Positions 56,946 to 64,000 of a stretch of 64,000 bases of DNA are shown one piece after another (positions within the stretch are counted from its first letter, which is position 1; each line of letters starts with the position of its first letter). The notes beneath the pieces are model-generated. The model saw nothing but the letters and a program-made list of their open reading frames with translations. It was not told the DNA's origin and ran no database searches. The DNA is from Anaeramoeba flamelloides. Lineage: Eukaryota; Metamonada; Anaeramoebidae. The translations under genes and the position numbers were made by a program. The stretch is taken from positions 18,352,001 through 18,416,000 of the forward strand of contig JANTQA010000047.1 of the NCBI GenBank assembly GCA_027625915.1, in the 5' to 3' direction.

Positions 56946-57432
56946 TAAAATTTTGCAAGCAATTATATCAGTTTTTAAAGTGTTATTCTTTGTGCTTTTA
57001 AGAGAATTAGAAGATTTTGTTTTTTTTTTTTTTTTTATTTTTTTTTTATTTATAATATGAGTTAATTTCATAGATTGAATCAAATATAAAATATTACTTG
57101 ATTAAATATAAATCGGTTTTGAAAAAATAAATTTTAGTAGTAAATCAAATAAAATCAATTTTTTTCTTATATAAATCAATTTTATTTAAAAATGAAGAAA
57201 AGTTAGTTATTTGATTTGAAAAAAAGAAAATCTTTAATTCTTTTTTACAATTTAAATTTTGGGTTATTGGATCAATTATAATTTTAATTTTGTGAAGTGA
57301 GTTTTTGATTAATTAGTTATTATGAAATTTATTTTTATTTAAAGTTGAATTGATCAATGTAGATTTTTTAAATTTGTTTTTAGTTGTTTTATTTTGTTTG
57401 TATTTTTAATTTTTATATATTTATTCGGGTTT
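56946..57432. other. Intergenic A/T-rich DNA
   Basis: T runs and A/T-only sequence; nothing recognised. Confidence 0.4.
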
Positions 57433-58114
57433 AAGGGTCTAGTCATTTACCGTGAAGAGGCACCATACTCAAGGGGTGACCTGAGACCAAAAAGGGTATT
57501 GTGAAATAGGCATTCTTTTGGTTGACAAAATTCAAATAACAAAAAAAAAATTCCATAGGATCTCTTTGACAAAAAATTCAACAAAGAAAAAGAGTTCTCA
57601 ATTTCAAAAAATCAAAATTTAAAAAAAAATAATTCATCTTTTCTCATTTTCTTTTTCAAAAGAGGTTAAATTTCTTTAATTTAAAACAAATTGCTTTCTT
57701 GTATTTCGCAATCAATTTTATTCGATTTAGTCTGGTTTGTGGTTATTTTAAAACCCTCTAAATTTGACCAAGTAAGGATTAGGTAATAGTCTTTCAATAA
57801 AAATAATTAATTTGAAAAAAGAAAAAAAAGAATAAAAAAGTCACCAAGATCTCAAAAAGCGCCAAAGATAGACACTTCAAAACTGACATAGTTGTTTTCA
57901 GAATTGTAATTGACAACCATTCTAATTGGAAATTGAGTGTCGCTCTTTGGCGCTTTTTTCTAAAAATGTCCTCATTTTTAGTTGTTGATTTTTGTATTTC
58001 GATCGTACATCATAGGTTGGTTGGTTTTTGATTGGTGTTAGTTCCTCAATAAAATTATTAAAAAGTTGTTTTCCATTTCAGAATATAAAATTTCACCATA
58101 ATGACTCTACCCTT
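57433..58114 (+). mobile_element. Family D MITE, reference copy
   Basis: 682 bp, with ends AAGGGTCTAGTCATTTACCG and (reverse complement) AAGGGTAGAGTCATTATGG, an imperfect inverted pair of about 25 bp. The interior aligns with 18172-18933 in the receptor intron. A GCGCCAAAGATAG..CTCTTTGGCGC pair forms an internal hairpin shared by both copies. No coding frame. Confidence 0.75.
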
Positions 58115-58290
58115 TATCAGATTTTTTGTAATACTAAGTTTTGTTTTTTAATACTTGGTTTCAAGAGTAATTCAAATGTTGTTTGGAAGATAAAATAAAA
58201 AAAAGTATTTACTCCCTTAAAAAATTATTTTGGCCATAATTTTGTACAATATATCCCTTTTCATTAAAAAAAAACACAACTTACAAATGT

Positions 58291-58361
58291 GCATCTTTAG
58301 TTCAGGGGTAGAATGTTTCACTAGTAATGAAAAGGTCATAAGTTCGAATCTTATAAGATGC
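58291..58361 (+). tRNA. trnT-AGU: tRNA-Thr(AGU)
   Basis: A full 71-nt cloverleaf. The acceptor stem is GCATCTT/AAGATGC, all paired. The D arm is GTTC/GAAT with an AGGGGTA loop. The anticodon stem is TTTCA/TGAAA with loop CTAGTAA, giving anticodon AGT after the invariant T33. The variable loop is AGGTC; the T arm is ATAAG/CTTAT with loop TTCGAAT. There is no intron and no encoded CCA. The discriminator base is A. A34 is presumably converted to inosine to read ACN codons. Confidence 0.95.
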
Positions 58362-58363
58362 AA

Positions 58364-58372
58364 TTTTTTTTT
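58364..58372 (+). terminator. Pol III T-run terminator of tRNA-Thr
   Basis: Nine T start two bases after the tRNA 3' end, the normal RNA polymerase III stop signal. Confidence 0.85.
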
Positions 58373-58850
58373 ATTTTATCCTTTTTCGATTCATCAAATG
58401 TGTGTCTTTCAATTTTGAATCAAATAACACTTTTTTTTTCAGAACCTTTCGTTTCACACTTTAAAAAAATATCAATAATTTCAAAAAGATTATTAGAACA
58501 AATATTTGAGAATAAATTTTAAAAGAAATTTCTTGATTTATAAGGATATTTCCAAGTCTTTAAAATTGTAAATAACTTCAAAAAATTGAATTCATTCTTT
58601 TTTCGACCTCAGATCTCATAAAACATGTTTTTTTTCTATTTTTTTCCTATTTATAATTCAAACTGGAGTAGAAAAAAATGTCACAAATATTGATATTAAT
58701 TCAAACTGTATTAATGACTCTCACAAAACAAAACAAAACACAACACAACACAAACACCTCTTACATTGAATTATATTCTTCAAATCCTCTGAAACGATAA
58801 AATAATAGTATTAACAATACCATTTTTTAAACTTTACTTTAATTTTAATA
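58373..58850. other. Upstream region of the Glu-rich gene
   Basis: A/T-rich, with an ACAAA/ACACA pentamer microsatellite at about 58727-58758. The nearby TTTTCAG near 58440 has no coding sequence after it. Confidence 0.4.
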
Positions 58851-60078
58851 ATGACTGAAAGTAAGAAGATTTTTTTTTTTAGTATCTTTTTTTTCAAAAA
58901 ACCTTTTCCAACTAACTGTTTCATTAGTGTGGTTTTGTAAATTTTTTTTATGATTCTTAATGTTACAAACAAACCAACAAAAGTAAAAGAAGAAAAACAA
59001 GTCGAAGTTTCAGAGGAAATTTCCCAAGAAGAATTAACAAGCGAACAAAAAGAAGAGCAATCAGAACAATCTGAAGAAAAAGAAGAACAAAAAGAAGAAG
59101 AAAAAGAAGAAGAAGAAAAAGAAGAAGAAGAAAAAGAAGAAGAACAAGAAGAGCAAAAAGAAGAACAAGCAGAACAACCTAAAGAAAAAAAAGAAGAAAA
59201 ATGTGAAGGTAAAAAATCTCCATGTTGTTGTAGCTGGAACGATCTCAAAACATCTTTCAAAAAAAAAATTCAAGAAATTGATTGGAAATCGGTAAGCTTT
59301 TAATTGCATAATTTTTTTCCTTTTTTGATTTGTTCTTTTTTTTTTTTTGCATTTTTGTATGATTTTAAAAATCTTTACTTTTCTTTTTAATTTCTGAAAC
59401 TTTGCAAGTACACAGCCAACACCAATAAACAAAAAAAAAATACACATAAAGTCTATGTTTTTAAAATTTTCAAGCAAAGAAAACAAAACAAAATAAAATA
59501 AAACAAGACAAAACAAAACAAAACAATCTACATTTCAAAAAACAAAAACCTTCTATTTTTCTTTATTATTTTACTGAAAAAAAATTTTGTTTGTTGGATC
59601 CTAAAATTACAAAAATCTGATTTGCTTTCTTTTTTTCATTTTTTTGACTCTTTTTCTAAACATATTTTGAATTTCACAGATCAAAACTGATGTACAACAA
59701 AGCGGAATTGTTTCCCAAGCACATATCATTCTTTTTGCACTCAACATTCTTGGAGTAATCTTTTGTATGTTCTTAAATACCACAGCAATCACTTTTCTTA
59801 CAACAGTCTTTGTATACCAATTTACAAAATTAGACGGGGAATACACCGAAGAAGCCAAGAAATTGAAAAAATCCAATAAAAAGCTCAAACTTATTTTCTT
59901 CCATCTTCCATTTATCCCATTTATCCTTATGCGAGGAAACTGCTCTTGCTTTTGGAGGGCTGTAGGAAATATGACTGGTCACTCTACCTTACTTTATGAA
60001 CTTGGATTCAGATTATATGGAAAATTCAAAGACACATTAGTTAAAATTTGTCCTTGTGAAGGTTGTTGTGACAAATAA
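58851..60078 (+). CDS. Glu-rich protein with hydrophobic, Cys-rich C-terminal domain
   Basis: Preferred model has three exons: 58851-58860, 58984-59291 and 59680-60078, 238 residues. The first is ATGACTGAAA followed by a GTAAGA donor; its 123-bp intron ends AAAAG and yields MTEIKEEKQVEV. The second intron (388 bp) is GTAAGC to TTTCACAG in phase 0. An alternative start at 58950 (MILNVTNKPTK) would avoid the tiny exon. The N-terminal half is (E)nK-rich. SPCCCSWNDLKTSFKKKI then leads into a hydrophobic segment (HIILFALNILGVIFCMFLN, ITFLTTVFVYQF), a basic stretch, a second hydrophobic patch (LIFFHLPFIPFILM), and a Cys-rich end (CSCFW, CPCEGCC). It is probably membrane-associated, perhaps palmitoylated; no family is recognised. 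The second intron contains AAAAC-type pentamer repeats. Confidence 0.7.
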
Positions 60079-60343
60079 ATCAAAGGTGTTTCTTATTTTG
60101 ATTCTTAGTTACTTAACTCCATTTCCAGAGGCGTTAATCCTCAATCAGATCTTTAGATATTTTCTCATCTATTTTTCGCTTATATAGAACTCAAGAATAA
60201 ACCAAAAAAACAATAAAAAAACTTTATTTATTTACAAAACCAATAATCTTGAAATTGATATTTTTTTTAAAATCTTATTTTTGATGATATTGTACCTCAT
60301 TTTATTTGATTTTTTTTTTTTTATTCTAAAATCGATATTTTAA
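60079..60343. other. 3' region of the Glu-rich gene
   Basis: The first 130 bp are less A/T-biased, followed by AATAAACC near 60195, a plausible poly(A) signal. Confidence 0.45.
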
Positions 60344-60571
60344 AGCCCTACCATCAGTATAAAAGCAAAAAATGGTTAATTTTTTTTGTCATTTTTTTTT
60401 AAATTAACTTTTTTGGAATATCTAAAAGTTAGAGTTTTGAACCAAATGTTTGGATAGGTTTGAATAGTAATCATTTTTACATTTCAGGCAACTTTTAGTT
60501 CATGAAGTTTTTGAAAAAGGAGATTGAAAAAAAAAATGGCCATTTTTTGCTTTTATACTGATACTAGGGCT
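60344..60571. mobile_element. 228-bp MITE flanked by TTAA
   Basis: Ends AGCCCTACCATCAGTATAAA and its inverse (TTTATACTGATACTAGGGCT), with TTAA on each side (60340-60343, 60572-60575). The inverted arms, about 43 bp, include GCAAAAAATGG / CCATTTTTTGC. TTAA duplications are the habit of piggyBac elements, though their ends usually start with C. Single copy here. Confidence 0.85.
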
Positions 60572-60976
60572 TTAAGGGATCTCTGAACACCACAAATTCC
60601 AAGTATAGTTAAATGTGTTTTAATATTTAGCAATGTGTTTTAATTTTTTGATTGATAATGAACCTAAAAAATGATATCAATACATAACGAAAATCGCACA
60701 TTTAGAAAGATCTTTCATTTTGTATTAAACAGATTGAAATAAAATATGACTTTAAAATCTATTTCAATGTTTGAAAATATAATGAAAGAGTTTTATTTTA
60801 AGATCTTTCAATTTATTATTTTGTATTTCAAACTCTTAAAATTTGTTTCTTGGATTTCAAATCAATTTTATTTTGTCAAATAGTATTAAATGGCTTCTTT
60901 CGATCAATTTATTTCCTTTAAAGATAAAAAAAACACTTTAATAGTATTGAAAGCGGTGATTCTGAAATAATTTGAA
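60572..60976. other. Intergenic A/T-rich DNA
   Basis: An inverted pair around AAAGATCTTTCATTTTGTATT (60.70) and TAAGATCTTTCAATTTATTATT (60.80) is on the same strand, so it is a short direct repeat. Nothing else is seen. Confidence 0.35.
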
Positions 60977-61090
60977 ATAATCCCCATTCCAAAAATTTGG
61001 ACACATCCAAAATCAAAAATCGACAAAAAAATACCAATTTAAGGTATTTTGGATTGGAGAGGGAAGAGTGAAACATCAAAATATATTCAA
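60977..61090 (+). mobile_element. Family A end fragment
   Basis: CCCCATTCCAAAAATTTGG followed by ACACATCCAAAATCAAAAAT matches the CCCC-side end of the copies at 15553 and 53892 (read in reverse). The opposite end was not found, so the copy is truncated or too decayed. Confidence 0.6.
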
Positions 61091-61559
61091 TGTTTCATAT
61101 AAAAACCAAATTTTGGAATTTTCAGTTTATCAAATTTTAATTATAATTGCAAATATTAGTCAAATGTTTTTTTTTTTTTAGGATTTTTTGATGCTAGGTA
61201 TTTTTTTAAAATTCTTATAAACTTGATTATAATAAAATAACAATATGTATTAATCAAATATGGCGTATTTCAGTTTCGTGTATCATCATTGATCTGTGAA
61301 CAATAAGTAAAAAAATAATTGAAAAATTTTCATTTTTACTACCGTCTTTCAATTAAAACATATTTGATATTTTTTTATCATTTGGAAATTTTTTTACAGA
61401 CTTGAAAAAATAATTCTCAAATAATTTAGAAAAAAATTATTTTTTTTTTTTTATGATTTTGGAAGAGTTTAGAACCCCTATTGTATGCTAAAATAACTAA
61501 ATTTCTATTTAAGAATTTTATCTAAGACTTAAAAATAGTTTATAGCCCACTAGGGCTAA
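61091..61559. other. Intergenic A/T-rich DNA
   Basis: Nothing recognised. Confidence 0.4.
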
Positions 61560-61930
61560 TAAACTTGATGAATCTTTTTTGTAATAATATTTTAAATACC
61601 CTTATTTTTTAATATATTAAAATATATTAATTTTTTTTAATTCAGAAATTTAGATTTTGCGATTATTTTCATAGGCTGGGCAGTCGTAAGTTTTCAAGAA
61701 TTTAAAAGAATAGAGTAAAATCTTGGATTTTACACAATTCGTTTAAATCCTGGAAAACCTAGACATGATAACATAGAAAATGGTCTAAATCTTCAATGAT
61801 TTCTGAATTGTTTATTTTATTACTTTTGCATATCTCACAATATTTTGAATTATTTTTATTCACGACATAAAATTGCCTCTTTAAGGTAATTTGTAACATT
61901 TCTAAGTTTTAAAATTGAAGTTGAACCTTT
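61560..61930 (-). mobile_element. LINE relic: finger region, interrupted by a hairpin repeat
   Basis: Minus-strand frame near 61.79-61.88 kb reads NNSKYCEICKSNKINNSEI then IEDLDHFLCY, a C-x2-C..H-x4-type finger like KFCPLC..WVC of the 41.2-42.7 kb relic. The block TTTGCGATTATTTTCATAGG (61655) matches the 9.6 kb relic in reverse. The hairpin element at 61688-61762 lies between the two parts. Confidence 0.65.
61688..61762. repeat. Hairpin repeat inside the LINE relic
   Basis: One imperfect palindrome: CAAGAATTTAAAAGAATAG with its inverse ending CGTTTAAATCCTGG, then AAAACCTAGAC. It is the same core as at 9905, 22988 and about 62045. Confidence 0.7.
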
Positions 61931-62019
61931 CTATTTTAAAATAGCTTTTGTTATTTGATTTTCTTTATTTCTTAAATCAACAAAAAATTGCTTGATATTT
62001 TCTTGTTATTTCTCAAAGT

Positions 62020-62345
62020 AAAAAAAAAGCTAACAGTTAGGTTTTCCAAAATTTTAACGAATTGAGTAAAATATTAGATTTTTCTCTATTCTTTCGAATT
62101 TGGGAAATGCACATTTAGGTTTTCTTGAGTTTTCTGGTATTTAGAAAATCGATCTATTTCCGTTAGTTTTTTTTGAGTTTTCTATTTATTTTGAAAATCA
62201 ATATATTTTCCTTAGGTGCTTTTTACTTTTTAATTTATTTGCAAAATCGATAGATTCCCATTAGGTTTTTTTTTTTTTAGGTTTTCTATTTATTTGGAAA
62301 ATCAATAGTTTTACTTTAGGTTTTTTTTAACTTTTCGAAATAAAC
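62020..62345. repeat. Hairpin-repeat array (at least five modules)
   Basis: Modules in series are separated by TTAGGTTTT words. One CCAAAATTTTAACGAATTGA-type core is followed by four TTGAGTTTTCTATTTATTT-GAAAATC-type modules at about 60-bp spacing (62135, 62188, 62235, 62290). It is followed at 62.36 kb by GAAAGGAGTAATCAAAG. Confidence 0.75.
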
Positions 62346-62764
62346 TGAAAATTTATTAAAATTTATTTATTTATTGTGAGAAAGGAGTAATCAAAGAAAA
62401 TTTACTAAATAAAAAAGAGAAGAAGAAAGATAATTAAAATATTAAAGTAAAAAAATATTATATCATTTACATGTTCAAATTAAAAATTATACACGTCCTG
62501 AAACAGGAGGAGTAAAAACACGATAGAAAGATTATTAATAATAAGATTCCACAAACTGTGATTAATAAAATGGTATTCCACGACTCCGAAAAGTGGGGAA
62601 ATATGTACCCGAATTTGTATATTTTTTTACTATTTTAGGAATTTTTTATTTTCAATTTTTGTATTTTCATTTTTTCTTTATTACCTTAAGTTTTCTAACC
62701 ATATAAGCTTTGGTGAAAAATTCTCGACAAGAACAAAAAATTTATTACAATTTTCTGTTTATTT
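62346..62764. other. Spacer between repeat arrays, possibly LINE-derived
   Basis: Contains CGTCCTGAAACAGGAGGAGT and CCACGACTCCGAAAAGTGGG, two hairpin-forming words richer in G+C than the surroundings. Origin unknown. Confidence 0.35.
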
Positions 62765-62930
62765 CAAAAAGTGAAAAAACCTAGAACACTTCACAAATAA
62801 AATAGACAACCTCAAAAAAAACCGAAAACACTTTACAAATAAAATAGAGAACCTCAAAAAAAAAAAAAAAAGCCAGAACACTTAACAGATAAAACAAAAA
62901 ACATCAAGAAAATCCAGGCACTTGGCGACA
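62765..62930. repeat. Tandem repeat, about 41-48 bp unit, three to four copies
   Basis: The unit is AACACTTCACAAATAAAATA plus GACAACCTCAAAAAAAACC, repeated with small changes (GAAAACACTTTACAAATAAA; AGAACACTTAACAGATAAAA). The array ends in GACACTTCTAC, also found at the edge of the hairpin cluster at 41.79 kb. Confidence 0.8.
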
Positions 62931-63105
62931 ATTGATGACACTTCTACTTATTTATTATGTTATTGATTTGAATACTTTATAAATATTTTTTAACTTCCCA
63001 GCTTGAGCTATTTCCTCATTGTTTTATTTTTTAATTATCCAATTAAAAAATGTATTTTTTTATAAACTATTCAAAAAAATTTGAATGGGCGTAATGTCAA
63101 TAAAT

Positions 63106-63575
63106 AACATTGATCAAAAAAAAAAAAACAGTGTCCAAAGACTAGGATCTATGTTTCAAAATAAATTATTTACTTTTTTTCTTCTTTTTCAAATGTAACA
63201 GCTAATTCTCAACCAATTGTATAAATTACGTCAAATCGATTTTGAAAGTAAATTCCTTGATATCAGTAGTAAATATTAAATTAGGAATCGAATTTGTTAA
63301 AAACTTTTTGTTACTTTCTCAATTTTTTTGTTTTTTGGGTGACTAAAATTTCTCTCTAAAAATTATACTCTATTTTTTAAAATAAATTTTCCAATTTGAT
63401 CCTTTATTTTTAGAATTTCTTATGAATAATAGACTTTAATAAACCTATAACTTATTTAAGTATTGAATATCATCAATTTCTTTTTTTTGATTGTCGGTAG
63501 GTCTTCTATAACAAAAAAAAAACACGACTTTTATTTTTGAAACAAGGATTAAACTTTTCTTCACGTGTTTTTTTT
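63106..63575 (+). mobile_element. Family C MITE, decayed copy 5
   Basis: The left end ACATTGATCAAAA is followed by the family interior (GATTTTGAAAGTAAATTCCT, GGTAGGTCTTCTATAAC, ACGACTTTTATTTTTGAAAC). The right TIR has been replaced by a T run. About 470 bp. Confidence 0.6.
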
Positions 63576-64000
63576 TTTCACATAACATTACCATTAAATT
63601 TACCAGACTCAAGAAAAAATTTCAAAATAATGTAAGAAGTTTCAAGTCCTCAAATTGAGGTATTTGGGTTTTAATTTTAAATTTGTGTTTTGATCTTTTA
63701 TTGGTTGTGTAGATTAGTAGTACTGTTCTTTTTCAGTTGTTTCTCCTCTATTTAATTCAAATTACCCCAAGTTGGTGGTAGAGTATCTTTGAAAATTGGA
63801 TTTCAAGTTCTTTCTTTTGAAATAAACGTTCAAAAAATTAAAAAAGACAAAAATATCAAAATAATTAAAGATCAATGTTTTAAATTAATTTTTTCTAATC
63901 TATTAGCCGTTTTTTATTCAGAATTGTTTGTGTTTCAAACATAAAAATAAATTCAATTTGCAGGTATTTCTCAAAAGCTAACAAGAAAAGGGTTTTAAAA
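63576..64000. other. Window edge, no gene recognised
   Basis: TTTGCAG at about 63957-63963 followed by an open 12-codon stretch to the edge could be the start of an exon, but too little is present to judge. Confidence 0.25.

Noticed and set aside
59061-59516. Phe-rich minus-strand frame
   Set aside because: Complement of the poly-Glu/Lys coding tract; no independent signal.
61690-62345. TTAGG words as telomeric repeat
   Set aside because: They occur singly at palindrome borders at irregular spacing, not as a tandem telomere array.

Overview
This window looks like nuclear DNA of a very AT-rich amoeboid protist. Intergenic DNA is almost entirely A/T. The genes carry long Asn, Gln and Glu-Lys tracts, have spliceosomal introns (GT..AG) and use the standard code with TAA or TGA stops. 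The protein set (B-box zinc finger, SWIM+RING E3 ligase, SBBP/fibronectin-III receptor kinase, Pumilio protein, multi-PH-like proteins) together with the (EK)n tracts suggests an Anaeramoeba-like metamonad. That assignment is from memory of protein style, not from a search; other polyN/polyQ-rich amoebae are not excluded. No retrovirus-like, LTR, Polinton or other viral element was recognised.

I support seven protein genes. They are a B-box/coiled-coil protein (3.5-5.0 kb, minus, one 129-bp intron), a SWIM+RING E3 ligase with a SUMO-interaction-like motif (12.5-13.8 kb), a 1,461-residue receptor with a kinase-fold tail (17.4-25.8 kb, two long introns), a ubiquitin-like plus multi-PH-like protein whose frame changes at an A12 run (31.7-35.0 kb, minus), a Pumilio/PUF protein (39.7-47.0 kb, one 3.5-kb intron), an acidic two-PH-like-domain protein (49.6-52.4 kb) and a Glu-rich protein with a hydrophobic, Cys-rich C-terminus (58.9-60.1 kb). 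There is also one tRNA-Thr(AGU), a decayed ABC-transporter fragment, one doubtful small ORF and one doubtful orphan exon. The genes do not form an evident pathway; two of them share PH-like modules, and two (E3 ligase, PUF) are regulators of protein or mRNA turnover.

Most of the remaining DNA is a graveyard of short non-autonomous DNA transposons and LINE fragments. At least five recurring families can be defined from terminal repeats and shared interiors: A (ends near ATTCCAAAAATTTGGACAC, about 540 bp), B (TTTCAGTCAAAGGGGCCC), C (CAGTGATCAAAATAATGCG, about 480 bp), D (AAGGGT..GTCATT, about 680 bp) and E (CAGTCAGTTTCG, a 198-bp foldback). Several single-copy foldbacks and a CACTA-ended element accompany them. 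Insertions are often nested: family B in E twice, and a CACTA-ended element in A. The two receptor introns and the PUF intron are largely made of these repeats.

A second repeat system consists of short palindromic modules bounded by TTAGGTTTT / AAAACCTAA. Nearly every cluster lies beside or inside a relic of a LINE whose reverse transcriptase motifs and C-terminal CCHC-type finger can still be read. This LINE-associated hairpin repeat is the most distinctive undescribed structure I see here. Boundaries of repeats are judged by eye and are good to roughly 5-20 bp unless target duplications are given.
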